Source: an uncultured Clostridia bacterium (GTDB lineage Bacteria; Bacillota; Clostridia; TANB77; CAG-465). Taken from it: 64,000 nt of DNA. The position numbers and the translations under genes were made by a program. This document shows, in pieces, positions 25,694-35,828 of this stretch (the first letter of the stretch is position 1; each line of letters opens with the position of its first letter). Under the pieces are notes generated by a model. That model worked only from the letters and a program-made list of their open reading frames with translations. It had not been told where the DNA came from and ran no database searches. The stretch spans positions 61,571-125,570 of the forward strand of contig CAKOYA010000001.1 in assembly GCA_934130325.1 (NCBI GenBank), given 5' to 3'.

Positions 25694-27514
25694 TTCAAAA
25701 TTATTTCCTTCCATAACCGCTTCAAATTCTTCTGCTGTAACTTTCTCTTTTTCTAGTAATATTTCAGCTATTTTATGTAATTTATCAATATTTTCTTTTA
25801 AAATTCTTTCAGCAAAACTATATGCTCTTGAAATTATATCTTTTACTTCATCATCTATTTGAGAAGCTATTTTTTCACTATAATTTCTTTGAGTATTCAT
25901 TTCTTTACCCAAAAACACTTCTTCTTGAGTAGAACCAAAAGTTATAGGGCCAAGTTTCTCAGACATACCATACTTAGTTACCATATCTCTTGCAATCTTA
26001 CTAGCTCTTTCTATATCATTTGAAGCTCCCGTACTTATATCATCTAGTACTAATTGCTCTGCTACTCTTCCTCCAAGAAGTGATACTATATGCTCTTTCA
26101 TCTCTGATTTAGAATGATAACTCTTGTCTTCATTTGGTTTGTACATAGTGTATCCACCAGCCATTCCTCTAGGTATAATTGAGATTTGGTGAACTGTATC
26201 ATGTGTAGGCAAGAATTTAGAGACAACTGCATGACCAGCTTCATGATATGCTGTAAGTTTTCTTTCCTTATCTGATATTACTTTGCTCTTCTTTTCTGGT
26301 CCCATCATAACTTTTACCATAGCTTCTTCTACATCTGCAATATCTACATTTTTCTTATTTTTCCTTGTAGCAAGTAAAGTTGCTTCATTTATCATATTTT
26401 CTAAGTCTGCTCCAGTAAAACCTGCTGTGTTTTTAGCTATAACTTTAAAATCAATCCCTTTTACAAATGGTTTGTTTTTGGCATGTAATTTTAATATCTC
26501 TTCTCTTGCGCCAACATCAGGTACACCAACCACAATTTGTCTATCAAATCTACCAGGTCTTAACAAAGCTGGATCTAATATATCAGGTCTATTTGTTGCA
26601 GCCATTACAATTATACTTTCATGTGTAGCAAAACCATCCATTTCAACTAAGAGTTGGTTTAACGTTTGTTCTCTTTCATCATGTCCACCGCCAACGCCAG
26701 CGCCTCTATGTCTTCCTACAGCATCAATTTCATCAATAAATACTATACAAGGTGAATTTGCCTTTGCCTCAGCAAATAGATCCCTTACACGTGATGCACC
26801 TACACCAACAAACATTTCAACAAAATCGGATCCACTTATGGAGAAAAATGGTACATTCGCTTCACCAGCAACAGCCTTTGCAAGTAATGTTTTACCTGTA
26901 CCAGGTCTTCCTACAAGTAATATACCTTTTGGAATTCTTGCTCCCATTTCTTGATATTTTTTAGGATTTTTTAAAAATTCTACTTCTTCCTCTAATTCTT
27001 CTTTTTCCTCTTTTAGCCCCGCAACCTGTTCAAATGTTACTTTTTTCTTATCATCTTTTCCAATCATTTTGGCTCTATTTTTACCAAAACTCATAGCCTT
27101 AGTATTTCCATCAGTGGTTTTCCTTATCATATATATAAATATGAAAAGTGTACCTAAAAGAAGTAATAAATTTGGCAATAGCGGTGCTAGAGTTTCAAGT
27201 GCTGACTCATCTGCTACAGTCATTTCAAAATCACCCGCTGCAACTTTAGGCTGTACTGTATCCATAAATGAATTAGTAGACGGTATCTTTACAATCCTTG
27301 TTATATCTGTTTCATCTTTTAATACAACTTCTGCTTTTTGCCTATCATTACTAAGTTTTACACTAGCAACACTAGAATCTTCAATTTTTTGCATCAATTC
27401 AGTATAAGACATTTCCTTTGTTTTTGTAGAACTAAGCAATGAAATCATATACATTGCTAATACTATAATTACCAAATATGTAAGTAATGTACCTATAATT
27501 CCTTTTTTCTTCAT
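25685..27514 (-). CDS. ftsH: ATP-dependent zinc metalloprotease FtsH
   Basis: Membrane-bound AAA+ protease for quality control and regulatory proteolysis; in Bacillus it also affects Spo0A activation. Two N-terminal membrane helices (residues 7-25 and about 105-125) flank an outer domain. The AAA module has Walker A GRPGTGKT, Walker B IVFIDEID and the second region of homology [20 protein letters not shown]. The zinc site is HEAGH. 609 residues is normal. RBS GGGAGG. It closes the run gdpP-rplI-dnaB-tilS-ftsH. Confidence 0.97.
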   Translation of the reverse strand: MKKKGIIGTLLTYLVIIVLAMYMISLLSSTKTKEMSYTELMQKIEDSSVASVKLSNDRQKAEVVLKDETDITRIVKIPSTNSFMDTVQPKVAAGDFEMTVADESALETLAPLLPNLLLLLGTLFIFIYMIRKTTDGNTKAMSFGKNRAKMIGKDDKKKVTFEQVAGLKEEKEELEEEVEFLKNPKKYQEMGARIPKGILLVGRPGTGKTLLAKAVAGEANVPFFSISGSDFVEMFVGVGASRVRDLFAEAKANSPCIVFIDEIDAVGRHRGAGVGGGHDEREQTLNQLLVEMDGFATHESIIVMAATNRPDILDPALLRPGRFDRQIVVGVPDVGAREEILKLHAKNKPFVKGIDFKVIAKNTAGFTGADLENMINEATLLATRKNKKNVDIADVEEAMVKVMMGPEKKSKVISDKERKLTAYHEAGHAVVSKFLPTHDTVHQISIIPRGMAGGYTMYKPNEDKSYHSKSEMKEHIVSLLGGRVAEQLVLDDISTGASNDIERASKIARDMVTKYGMSEKLGPITFGSTQEEVFLGKEMNTQRNYSEKIASQIDDEVKDIISRAYSFAERILKENIDKLHKIAEILLEKEKVTAEEFEAVMEGNNFEKE

Positions 27515-27526
27515 AAATCCTCCCTA

Positions 27527-28534
27527 TCAATAAATCATAGCAATATGTTTTTTTAATATTTTTATTCTAAATTTTTTTCCAAATATATACATTTTACCGG
27601 TAATTCCACTATCTAATAGTTTTAATATATCTTTGATATGTATATTTCCAATACCATCAATACTACCAATTTTTAGCCCTATTATTTTTATTATAAATCT
27701 TCTTTTTATACTTTCATGTTCACATACCAAAGTAGAAAAATCAAATATTATTTTATCGTCAGTTATTTCAATTATGCTATCATTTGCAACTTTTTGCACA
27801 TATTCTTCTAAAAATTCATTATCCAATTCTAATATATGTTTCATTCTTATTATACTTTCCATTATATTAGGATTATATTCATTTTTTAACACAGGTAATA
27901 AATTTAATCTTACTTTATTCCTTGTATATATATCCATTGTATTAGTTACGTCAAAGCAAGAATAAATATTCCTTTTAGTATTATACTCTAAAATATCTTT
28001 TTTTTCAATATCAAGTAGCGGTCTTATAATATTATTATTAGTATATTTTATACCTGTAAGTCCATTTAAACCACACCCTCTAATTAAATTTAAAATAATA
28101 GTTTCAACATCATCATTTAAATTATGTGCTACTGCTATTTTAGAATTTTTACTTTTTTTTGAAATTTCATTAAAAAACTCATATCTAATATTTCTTCCAC
28201 AAGTCTCTTCAGAAATATGCTCGTGCATAGCAATGCTTTTTACATCTACCTCTTTATAATAAAAAGGAATATCTAGGCTTTTACAAACCCTTTCTACATA
28301 TTCTTTTTCGTCATAAGATTCAGGTCTAATCATATGATTAACATGTGCTACCACAATGTGAAAATTCATATTTTCATTTTTTTGTAAATAATATAATATA
28401 TCTAACAAACACATCGAATCAGGGCCACCGGATACTCCAACAACTACTGTTTCATCATCATTTATAAGTTTATTTTCTAATACAACTTCTCTTACTTTTT
28501 CCCTTATTTTTAAAACTACATCATAATTTTTCAT
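27527..28534 (-). CDS. tilS: tRNA(Ile)-lysidine synthase TilS
   Basis: Converts C34 of the CAU tRNA-Ile to lysidine with ATP and lysine. The PP-loop is GVSGGPDSMCLL; AHNLNDDVETIILNLIRG is the second conserved block and IIRPLLDIEKKDI the third. At 335 residues it is shorter than the usual 430-470; the C-terminal domain is reduced to a short piece with TGKMYIFGKKFRIK. It starts within the dnaB stop (ATGA overlap) and is 12 bases from ftsH, as in many Firmicutes. Confidence 0.9.
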   Translation of the reverse strand: MKNYDVVLKIREKVREVVLENKLINDDETVVVGVSGGPDSMCLLDILYYLQKNENMNFHIVVAHVNHMIRPESYDEKEYVERVCKSLDIPFYYKEVDVKSIAMHEHISEETCGRNIRYEFFNEISKKSKNSKIAVAHNLNDDVETIILNLIRGCGLNGLTGIKYTNNNIIRPLLDIEKKDILEYNTKRNIYSCFDVTNTMDIYTRNKVRLNLLPVLKNEYNPNIMESIIRMKHILELDNEFLEEYVQKVANDSIIEITDDKIIFDFSTLVCEHESIKRRFIIKIIGLKIGSIDGIGNIHIKDILKLLDSGITGKMYIFGKKFRIKILKKHIAMIY

Positions 28535-29874
28535 TCAGCATCAGGTCCCCTATATAAATTTGCAAATTTTGTATACTGTCCAAGCCAAGCAAGTTCCACA
28601 GTTCCAGTAGAACCACTTCTATTTTTTGCAAGTATAATTTCTGCTACATTCTTCTTTTCAGTTTCTGGATCATAATAATCTTCTCTATGAATAAACATAA
28701 CAATATCTGCATCTTGTTCTATAGCTCCAGATTCCCTTAAATCACTAAGCATTGGTCTATGATCAGTACGAGATTCTGTAGCACGACTAAGCTGTGAAAG
28801 TGCGATTACTGGAACTTTTAACTCTTTTGCAAGAATCTTTAGAGATCTACTAATTTCTGATATTTCTTGCTGTCTTGAAGGACTCTTAGATTTAGACTCC
28901 ATAAGCTGTAAATAATCAATTATTACCAAACCTATTCCCTTTTCAAGCTTCGCCTTTCTACATTTAGCTCTTAATTCACTCGAAGAAAGTCCAGGCGTAT
29001 CATCAATATATAGTGGTATCTCAGAAAGTTTGCCACTAGCAGTTCCAAGTTTTAACCAATCCTCACTAGTTAAATCGGCATTTCTTAATTTCATACTGTC
29101 AACTTCACTTTCACTTGCTAAAATTCTATTTACCATCTGTTCTTTAGACATTTCCAAACTAAATATCATTACCGGGATATTATCATGCATAGCAACATAA
29201 TTTGCAATATTTAAGACAAATGCAGATTTTCCCATAGCAGGACGTGCAGCTATAATTATTAAATCAGAAGGATTTAGTCCGGAAGTTTTATTATCTAAAT
29301 CTATAAATCCACTAGAAATTCCAGAAATTTTATTTTTATTTTGATACATATTTTCAATATTATCAAAAGCTGTTATTAATATTTCTTTTATACTTGCATA
29401 ATTCTTAGAATTCCTATTCTGTAAAACATCGAAAACTTTTTTCTCAGTCTGCTCTATTATAGTATCTACTTCCTCAGTTTGAGCATATCCCATTCGCAAT
29501 ATATCTTGTGCTGTTTTTATAAGTTGCCTTATAACAGATTTTTCTTCCACTATTTTTACGTAATTTTCAACATTAGAAGTAGTTGGGACTTGATCTATTA
29601 GAGTAGCTATGTATTGGGTTCCGCCAACCTTTTCAAAAGTTCCTCTTAGTTTTAACTGGTCACTTAATGTTATAACATCTATATGGTTACCTAATCCATA
29701 AATTTCAATCATAGCAGCATATATTTCCTTATGATCTTCCCTATAAAAATCTTCAGGTTTTAATAATTCTGCTGCTGCGATTACAGCATCTGTATCTGTA
29801 AGCATTGACCCTAATACAGCTTGCTCTGCTAATGTATCGTTTGGTTGTACTTTATTTAAAATTTCATTTTCCAT
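28531..29874 (-). CDS. dnaB: Replicative DNA helicase DnaB
   Basis: Hexameric 5'-3' helicase at the fork (DnaC in Bacillus naming). The N-terminal helical domain (PNDTLAEQAVLGSMLTD) is followed by a RecA-like domain with Walker A ARPAMGKSAF, Walker B LVIIDYLQLM and SQLSRATESR. 447 residues, intact, no intein. The ATG at 29874 follows AGGTG; an in-frame GTG three codons earlier is less likely. It lies nine bases after rplI. Confidence 0.96.
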   Translation of the reverse strand: MENEILNKVQPNDTLAEQAVLGSMLTDTDAVIAAAELLKPEDFYREDHKEIYAAMIEIYGLGNHIDVITLSDQLKLRGTFEKVGGTQYIATLIDQVPTTSNVENYVKIVEEKSVIRQLIKTAQDILRMGYAQTEEVDTIIEQTEKKVFDVLQNRNSKNYASIKEILITAFDNIENMYQNKNKISGISSGFIDLDNKTSGLNPSDLIIIAARPAMGKSAFVLNIANYVAMHDNIPVMIFSLEMSKEQMVNRILASESEVDSMKLRNADLTSEDWLKLGTASGKLSEIPLYIDDTPGLSSSELRAKCRKAKLEKGIGLVIIDYLQLMESKSKSPSRQQEISEISRSLKILAKELKVPVIALSQLSRATESRTDHRPMLSDLRESGAIEQDADIVMFIHREDYYDPETEKKNVAEIILAKNRSGSTGTVELAWLGQYTKFANLYRGPDAE

Positions 29875-29883
29875 GAAAAACAC

Positions 29884-30330
29884 CTATACTCCAATTACAA
29901 CTATTTTTAGTTTTGCTATAATTCCCTCATATAACTTAATTTCTGCATTATAATTTCCTAGCTGCTTTATTGGGCAGTCTATCACAATTTTCTTTTTGTT
30001 TACTTTTATGCCCAATTTTTCAAATAATTTATCAGCTATTTCTTTTTCTGTTACGCTGCCAAATATTTTGCCAGCTTTACCAGTTTTTTCTTTAAACTCT
30101 ATGTATATTTTTTCTATCTCTTCCTTTTGTCTTTTGGCAAATTCAATTTCTTCGCCTTTTTTAAAGTTGATAGCAGCCTGTTTTGTCTTAGCCTCATTTA
30201 CATTCTTACCATCGGCAATTTTTGCTATATTCTTTGGAAATAAAAAATTTCTTGCATATCCTTCGCTTACTTCAACAATTTGAAGTTTTTTACCAAGCCC
30301 CTTTATATCTTGATTTAATACAACTTTCAA
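29884..30330 (-). CDS. rplI: 50S ribosomal protein L9
   Basis: 148 residues with the N-terminal signature LNQDIKGLGKKLQIVEVSEGYARNFLFPK, shown here only in outline, and the helical linker to the C-terminal domain. The start codon is TTG, supported by GGGGG upstream and by conservation of the first residues. It lies between gdpP and dnaB, the normal Firmicutes order. Confidence 0.95.
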   Translation of the reverse strand: MKVVLNQDIKGLGKKLQIVEVSEGYARNFLFPKNIAKIADGKNVNEAKTKQAAINFKKGEEIEFAKRQKEEIEKIYIEFKEKTGKAGKIFGSVTEKEIADKLFEKLGIKVNKKKIVIDCPIKQLGNYNAEIKLYEGIIAKLKIVVIGV

Positions 30331-30344
30331 ACTTATTCCCCCTA

Positions 30345-32318
30345 TTATTCCTTACCATAATATTCATCTATACTTTCAATTAATCTTTTTTTTGCCTCTT
30401 CAACTGTAACACCAGCAATTTGAGCTCCAGCAAATGTAAGATGGCCACCGCCTCCCATTGTTTCAAGAATTGATTGGACATTAATGTCGCCCATTGATCT
30501 TCCAGATATCATAACAACATCTTCTACTTTACATAGAACAAATGAAGCAAGCACACCAGATATAGAAAGTAGTTCATCCGCAGCCTGTGCTGCTATAATT
30601 GGCATGTCATTATACTCTTCTTGTGATGTAGAAATTGCAATTTGACCTTTTATTATTTCTGCATCCTTAACAATATTTACTCTAGCTATATAAGTTTCAA
30701 AATCACTTTGAAATAATTGCTTTACCTCTGTTAAATCAATACTATAACGTTTTAAATATGCAGCAACTTCAAAAGTTCTTACGCCAGTTTTAAACATAAA
30801 ATTCTTAGTATCTACCACAATTCCAGCATATAAACATTCAGCCTCAACTGCTGTTAATTTTATTTCATCTAAATACATTAGTAATTCTGTAACTAATTCA
30901 CAAGTAGAAGAAGCATATATCTCATGATAAGTTAATAATGTATTTTCAATAAATTCTGGACCTCTTCTATGATGATCTATTATAACAACTTTTTCAAATT
31001 CATCTACAAAATCCGGTGAAACAACATAAGATTTTTTATGCGTATCAACAACTATTAAAATTGCGTTATTTACATCTTGTTTTTTTAAATCAGCTTGTGA
31101 AATAAATATATCTTTATATTCTTCCTGAGTTTTTAACTTATCCATAACAAGTTTAGTACTACTATTACATTTATTATCAACGACGATATTAACGTCTTTT
31201 GACAAAGACTTTGCTATTTTATATACACCAATTGCAGCACCGATACAATCAATATCTGTGTTCTTATGTCCTATTATATATACTTTATCAGATTTTTGAA
31301 TAACTTCACGCAATGCTTGTGCAATAGTTCTTGCACGTACTCTACTAGTTTTTTCAAGCCCTATATTTGATCCTCCGTAAAAGTCAAATTTTTTATCTTT
31401 TTTTACTACTACTTGATCTCCACCTCTACCAAGTGCAATATCTAATGCAGAGGAACTAGCATTATATCTTTCATCTAAAGTATTTTCAGAATATGACAAT
31501 CCTATTGAAATAGTAATTGGAAGTTTAGTTTTATCAGATATACTTTTAACCCTTTCCAAAATACCAAATGAATTTTTCTCCATTTCTTCAACATATTGTT
31601 TCTCTATAAAAATCACGAATCTATCTTTATCCATTTTTGTCATAACACCATGGTTATCTACTACCCAAGTATTTAATTCTTTTGCTATCTTAGAAGAGAT
31701 TTCCGCTTTTTGTATTTCATCCAATCCCTGCATTGTTTCTTCATAATTATCTACAAATATCACACCTACTGATAGCCTAGTATTATCAAGAGACTTTTTT
31801 AATAAATTTTCTTCAGTTTTATTCAAAAAGGATATTAATAGGCATTCTGAATTAGAAAAATGTATATAATTTCCTATCGCACTATATAGTTCTCCATTTC
31901 CAATATCTGTAGCTGATACCATAATTTCATTTTTTAATTTTTGTTTTTCAAGCCTTATTGCAACATCATGTATAAATTCCTTTGGAATAATATGTTGAGC
32001 CTTATTATTTTGCCAAATAATTTGTGTAGGTGAACTCAACATAACCATGGGGATATCTATAACATTAAGGCTATCTTTTAATACAACATCTACACTTTTT
32101 GAAAGTTCTTCTATTCTATGTTTCCTATTTTTTATTTCTCTAATACAAGTATAAATACAGAATATAGTAGTAATTGCAATTATTATTAAATCTATATATA
32201 AAGTAATTGGTTTTATTATACATACTAAAACAGAAATTAATACTATTATAGCTAAATATGCAATTTGAACAGAAAACACGTTTAAATCTAACCACTTGCT
32301 CTTTTTAATTTTTTTCAT
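30345..32318 (-). CDS. gdpP: Cyclic-di-AMP phosphodiesterase GdpP
   Basis: Membrane enzyme that hydrolyses c-di-AMP and so influences osmotic balance, wall homeostasis and sporulation. Two N-terminal membrane helices (residues 16-60), a PAS-like domain (to about 170), a degenerate GGDEF domain (about 175-305) and a DHH-DHHA1 module. Catalytic motifs: HKNTDIDCIGA, VVDTHK, IIDHHRRGPEF and the GGGGHLTFAGAQ end. 657 residues is full length. The RBS is GAAGGA. It heads the rplI-dnaB-tilS-ftsH run. Confidence 0.93.
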   Translation of the reverse strand: MKKIKKSKWLDLNVFSVQIAYLAIIVLISVLVCIIKPITLYIDLIIIAITTIFCIYTCIREIKNRKHRIEELSKSVDVVLKDSLNVIDIPMVMLSSPTQIIWQNNKAQHIIPKEFIHDVAIRLEKQKLKNEIMVSATDIGNGELYSAIGNYIHFSNSECLLISFLNKTEENLLKKSLDNTRLSVGVIFVDNYEETMQGLDEIQKAEISSKIAKELNTWVVDNHGVMTKMDKDRFVIFIEKQYVEEMEKNSFGILERVKSISDKTKLPITISIGLSYSENTLDERYNASSSALDIALGRGGDQVVVKKDKKFDFYGGSNIGLEKTSRVRARTIAQALREVIQKSDKVYIIGHKNTDIDCIGAAIGVYKIAKSLSKDVNIVVDNKCNSSTKLVMDKLKTQEEYKDIFISQADLKKQDVNNAILIVVDTHKKSYVVSPDFVDEFEKVVIIDHHRRGPEFIENTLLTYHEIYASSTCELVTELLMYLDEIKLTAVEAECLYAGIVVDTKNFMFKTGVRTFEVAAYLKRYSIDLTEVKQLFQSDFETYIARVNIVKDAEIIKGQIAISTSQEEYNDMPIIAAQAADELLSISGVLASFVLCKVEDVVMISGRSMGDINVQSILETMGGGGHLTFAGAQIAGVTVEEAKKRLIESIDEYYGKE

Positions 32319-32398
32319 TTTAGTTCCTTCTTAAATTATAATTATACTAGTATATTTTACTATTTTTCTTTACATTTGTCAAGGAAGATTACTGTACA

Positions 32399-32449
32399 TA
32401 AAAATGACCCAAAATTATTAAACTTTTTATTAATAATTTGGATCCATTT
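32399..32449 (-). terminator. Terminator of the CNNM/CBS gene
   Basis: A long imperfect stem (CCAAATTATTA with TAATAATTTTGG at the core), followed by T's on the minus strand. Confidence 0.65.
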
Positions 32450-32476
32450 TATAAACATAAGTTAAATTACTCTAAC

Positions 32477-33523
32477 TTAATTATATTTTTCAAAATCATC
32501 TTCAATATTTCCAACCATAACTTCAAATATGTCCTCCATTGTTATAATTCCAATTGCAATATTTTTCTCTTTTGTGACAATTACAATATGTTCCTTATTA
32601 TTCTTCATTTCATTAAATAATAAATCTATTCTTTTACCAGCTGAAATTTTCATGCATGGTTTAACATATTTTGTAACATCTAATTTGCTACCACTTCTTT
32701 CTTGTAACATATTCTTTAAAACATTTTTTACATTAACAATTCCAACAATATTTCTCTTATCTTTATCACAAATTGGTATTCTTGTATATCCATAATTTAA
32801 TATAACATTTTTTATCTGCTCTTTATTGCTATTTAAATCAAGCACTGTTACTTCTTCTATATTTCTCATAACATCTTTTGCTACCATTTTATCAAGTTTT
32901 AAAAATTTAACTAATACTTCACTCTCATATTTACTCAAATTTCCTTGTTCTTTTGCAATTTCAACTGACTCTCTTACTTCAGAATCATTATATTCTATTT
33001 TAGCTTTTCTGTCTATTTTAAATAATCTCATGATTAATTCTTCTGTTTTACTAGTAATTTTAGTAATCGGAGAAAAAAATTTTGAAACATAATATAGAAA
33101 ATTAATATTAGATAAAACTATATTTTTTCTGTTCTTTATAGCGTATGCTTTCGGCATAACATCTGCAAATATATATAATACATAAGTAAACATTATAACC
33201 GTAACTAGAATAACTACATATTTTAAAAAATAGTTTGTTCCCAAAAAATTAAATCTAAAATCTCTATATATTGGCACAGCAACTATTTCTACTATTAAAG
33301 CTCCAATCCATAAATTCAAAAAAGACACTCCTGAAGTCACTGAAGATACCAAAACACTAGAATTTTTTAAGATGTATCTTAATTTTTTTATTTTTTCTTT
33401 ATCTTTTACTTCATTAAATGATAACTCATCTTTTGAAGTTGCAAGATATGCGGTAGATATGGCACTCATATATATCATTACTAAAAAAAGTATGATTAGT
33501 GTAGTTATTTCTAAATATATCAT
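32477..33523 (-). CDS. CNNM-domain/CBS-pair membrane protein (CorC/HlyC family)
   Basis: Three or four membrane helices in an N-terminal CNNM (DUF21) domain (residues 1-180, with ATSKDELSFNEV and FLNLWIGALI) are followed by a pair of CBS domains (DVMRNIEEVTVLDLN; YTRIPICDKDKRNIVGIVNVK; IVIVTKEKNIAIGIITMEDI). Relatives are Mg2+/Co2+ efflux or homeostasis proteins; the C-terminal CorC domain is absent. The start at 33523 follows AGAGG. Monocistronic. Confidence 0.82.
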   Translation of the reverse strand: MIYLEITTLIILFLVMIYMSAISTAYLATSKDELSFNEVKDKEKIKKLRYILKNSSVLVSSVTSGVSFLNLWIGALIVEIVAVPIYRDFRFNFLGTNYFLKYVVILVTVIMFTYVLYIFADVMPKAYAIKNRKNIVLSNINFLYYVSKFFSPITKITSKTEELIMRLFKIDRKAKIEYNDSEVRESVEIAKEQGNLSKYESEVLVKFLKLDKMVAKDVMRNIEEVTVLDLNSNKEQIKNVILNYGYTRIPICDKDKRNIVGIVNVKNVLKNMLQERSGSKLDVTKYVKPCMKISAGKRIDLLFNEMKNNKEHIVIVTKEKNIAIGIITMEDIFEVMVGNIEDDFEKYN

Positions 33524-33626
33524 ATAATACCTCTTTAAAATCATTAAAAAATTTATACTATATATTATACAATATGCTTACAACTTTTTTCAATAAATAT
33601 AATTTAATACTTACATAAATAAAATA

Positions 33627-33797
33627 TTAAGAATTTAAAATTTGATAAAACGTTTTCTCTAAATTTTCGCTAATTTGTTTTTGAAGTTCCAATTCATATT
33701 CTATTTCTTTCAATTCTTTTAAGCTATTTAAATATAAAGAATAAAATATAATAATTGGAACCACTACCACAAGAATTGACAACACTAAATACAACAT
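33627..33797 (-). CDS. Small single-helix membrane protein
   Basis: 56 residues: one membrane helix (YLVLSILVVVVPIIIFYSLYL), then a coiled-coil-like charged tail (LKELKEIEYELELQKQISE). The start at 33797 follows TTGGGAGG. No family recognised; topology resembles small membrane-tethered scaffold proteins. Confidence 0.55.
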   Translation of the reverse strand: MLYLVLSILVVVVPIIIFYSLYLNSLKELKEIEYELELQKQISENLEKTFYQILNS

Positions 33798-33932
33798 AAC
33801 AGCCTCCCAACAATACATTAAATATTGTTTGAATTATATCATAACACGGTATGTATTGCAATACATACATTAGAAATTTTTGTTGTATTATTTTAATATA
33901 TTTTATTATAAAATATTCTAGGGTGACTTAGC

Positions 33933-34103
33933 ATGAAAATAAACATTAATTTTGAAAAAGAAAAAATTTCTTCTAGCTATAAAACTATATATTTAAAAGA
34001 TTATATAATTGATGATATAAATAAACTTTCTTGTAAATACAATACATCTTTTAATAATATAGTCGTAAAAATGCTTGAATATTGTTTAAAAAATGGATTT
34101 TAG
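33933..34103 (+). CDS. Small ribbon-helix-helix (CopG/Arc-like) DNA-binding protein
   Basis: 56 residues. The ATG at 33933 has GGTGA upstream. The segment KTIYLKDYIIDDINKLSCKY, then NTSFNNIVVKMLEYCLKNG, has the strand plus two-helix spacing of ribbon-helix-helix proteins: alternating hydrophobic strand, helix, Ser/Asn turn, helix. A strong terminator follows. No toxin gene lies beside it, so it is more likely a stand-alone regulator than an antitoxin. Confidence 0.6.
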   Translation: MKININFEKEKISSSYKTIYLKDYIIDDINKLSCKYNTSFNNIVVKMLEYCLKNGF

Positions 34104-34123
34104 AAGTATATATATTATTTTAT

Positions 34124-34154
34124 AGCATATATTATTAATATATATGCTTTTTTT
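34124..34154 (+). terminator. Terminator of the ribbon-helix-helix gene
   Basis: AGCATATAT pairs with ATATATGCT, then seven T's. Confidence 0.75.
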
Positions 34155-34200
34155 ACAAAAAAATAGAAGTGATTTTTGTTCACTCCCATCTCTCCAATAT

Positions 34201-35010
34201 TTAATTAATAGTAGCTTTATCCTCCAATCTTAATCTATCTGCTATCATTGCAATAAATTCAGAATTAGTAGGTTTGCCTTTATTTGAATTTACAGTATAT
34301 CCAAATATTTTATCATGTACCTCTATTTGTCCCCTATTCCATGCCACTTCTATCGCGTGTCTTATTGCTCTTTCAACTCTGGATGGAGTAGTACTAAACA
34401 TAGATGCAAGCGTAGGATATAACGTTTTTGTTATTGCATTAATAATATCTTCATCCTTAACAGCCAAAAGTATAGCTTCCCTTATATACTGATAACCTTT
34501 AATATGGGCTGGTACTCCAACATCATGAATTATATTTGTAACTCTAACCTCAATAGGTGTACCGTGCTTAGACTTTAAATTTTGTGTAGAATTAGGGTAA
34601 CACATATTAAATCCTGTGCCTTCATACCCAACAGGATTGTCAAGTAAATCTCTTAATCTATCTACTAGAATCTCCATATCAAAAGGTTTAACTACATAAT
34701 AAGTTGCACCTAATGCTATTGCTTTTTGAGTTATCTTCTCCTGACCTATAGCCGACATTACAACTGTTGTGGGACGTTTTAAATTTTCCTCATTTGAAAT
34801 TTCTTCTAAAACAGTTAAACCGTCTTTTTCTGGCATTATTACATCAAGCAACAGAACATCTGGATTATGTTTCTTTATTAAATTTACTACATTTTTCCCA
34901 TCATAACTAGAATCTACAACTTCCATGTCATTTTGAGAATTAATATAAACAGTCAATAATTTCACAAATTCCTTGTTATCATCGACTATTAATATTTTGG
35001 TTTTACTCAT
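34201..35010 (-). CDS. spo0A: Sporulation master regulator Spo0A
   Basis: Response regulator that commits the cell to sporulation. Receiver domain: [10 protein letters not shown], phosphorylated Asp in [14 protein letters not shown], Thr/Ser in VVMSAIGQE, Lys in YYVVKPFD. The Spo0A DNA-binding domain contains [17 protein letters not shown] and the recognition region [20 protein letters not shown]. 269 residues, complete. The start at 35010 follows AAGGAGGA. It is divergent from two SASP genes, with 0A boxes between. Confidence 0.97.
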   Translation of the reverse strand: MSKTKILIVDDNKEFVKLLTVYINSQNDMEVVDSSYDGKNVVNLIKKHNPDVLLLDVIMPEKDGLTVLEEISNEENLKRPTTVVMSAIGQEKITQKAIALGATYYVVKPFDMEILVDRLRDLLDNPVGYEGTGFNMCYPNSTQNLKSKHGTPIEVRVTNIIHDVGVPAHIKGYQYIREAILLAVKDEDIINAITKTLYPTLASMFSTTPSRVERAIRHAIEVAWNRGQIEVHDKIFGYTVNSNKGKPTNSEFIAMIADRLRLEDKATIN

Positions 35011-35103
35011 ACTATCCTCCTTGTTACCCAACCAACGCAAGACTATTATATATAAATTTTTTAAAAAAATCAAGCTTATTTGTCACTTTTTTAGGACGAG
35101 TTT

Positions 35104-35167
35104 TGTCGAATAAATCAATAAATCTTATTTTTTTATTATTCCTAATTTTACCAGTATTTTTTCGACA
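35104..35167. promoter_or_regulatory. Two 0A boxes between spo0A and the SASP gene
   Basis: TGTCGAA at 35104-35110 and its reverse TTCGACA at 35161-35167. Both match the core of the Spo0A binding site, in the spo0A upstream region. Autoregulation by Spo0A is the natural reading. Single heptamers can occur by chance in AT-rich DNA; two within 60 bases upstream of spo0A are more convincing. Confidence 0.55.
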
Positions 35168-35242
35168 AATAAACACAAATTAATAGTATAAATGTAATAG
35201 TTAAATATTCATTTATAATTCTTATTTTAGGAGGTGAATTAA

Positions 35243-35431
35243 ATGGCAAGAGGAGCTAAAAGTAATCCACAAGCTAGAGAAAATCTAAACAAATTTAAAT
35301 ATGAAGTTGCAAACCAAATTGGTGTTAATTTAAAAGAAGGTTACAATGGTGATTTAACTTCTAAACAAGCTGGTTCTATCGGTGGTGAAATGGTTAAAAG
35401 AATGATAGAAAAAGCTGCTGGTCAAATGTAA
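35243..35431 (+). CDS. Alpha/beta-type small acid-soluble spore protein
   Basis: 62 residues. It coats spore DNA and protects it from UV and heat. The GPR protease site lies in KYEVANQIGVNL, and the DNA-binding part reads DLTSKQAGSIGGEMVKRMIE. RBS GGAGGTG. A possible sigma-G promoter (GTATAA, 18 bases, CATTTATA) precedes it. The 3' half is almost identical at DNA level to the next gene. Confidence 0.92.
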   Translation: MARGAKSNPQARENLNKFKYEVANQIGVNLKEGYNGDLTSKQAGSIGGEMVKRMIEKAAGQM

Positions 35432-35577
35432 TTTTAATGAAAATTTTATAATAATTAATTTTTTCATGAATAATTAGACCATAAAAATACTTAAAAAATT
35501 AAATTTTTGCATTAAATGTGTATAATTATAAAAATATAGTTAAAACTATTAATGAAAACGATGGAGGTGAATAAACA

Positions 35578-35760
35578 ATGGCAAGTTCAAAGAACAAACA
35601 AGCACAAGAAAACTTAAACAAGTTAAAAATGGAAGTTGCTAGCCAAATAGGTGTTAACCTAAAAAATGGTTATAATGGTGATTTAACTTCTAAACAAGCT
35701 GGTTCTGTTGGTGGTGAAATGGTTAAAAGAATGATAGAAAAAGCTGCTGGTCAAATGTAA
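35578..35760 (+). CDS. Alpha/beta-type small acid-soluble spore protein, second copy
   Basis: 60 residues, same layout as the upstream copy: MEVASQIGVNL with the GPR site and LTSKQAGSVGGEMVKRMIEK. RBS GGAGGTG. The N-terminal residues differ, but the last 30 codons are nearly identical to the first copy, which points to tandem duplication with recent gene conversion. Confidence 0.92.
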   Translation: MASSKNKQAQENLNKLKMEVASQIGVNLKNGYNGDLTSKQAGSVGGEMVKRMIEKAAGQM

Positions 35761-35791
35761 TTTAACTTATTTTAAACTTTAGAACATATAT

Positions 35792-35828
35792 TAGGGTATT
35801 AAGAATTCTCATCTTAATACCCTATTTT
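35792..35828 (+). terminator. Terminator after the SASP genes
   Basis: AGGGTATTAAG pairs with CTTAATACCCT, then a T-rich tract. It abuts the convergent nucleosidase gene. Confidence 0.7.

Noticed and set aside
26283..26954. Long open frame opposite ftsH
   Set aside because: It is antisense to a highly conserved gene, has no ribosome binding site and no protein-like character.
33933..34103. Antitoxin of a toxin-antitoxin pair
   Set aside because: The ribbon-helix-helix gene has its own terminator and no partner gene next to it.
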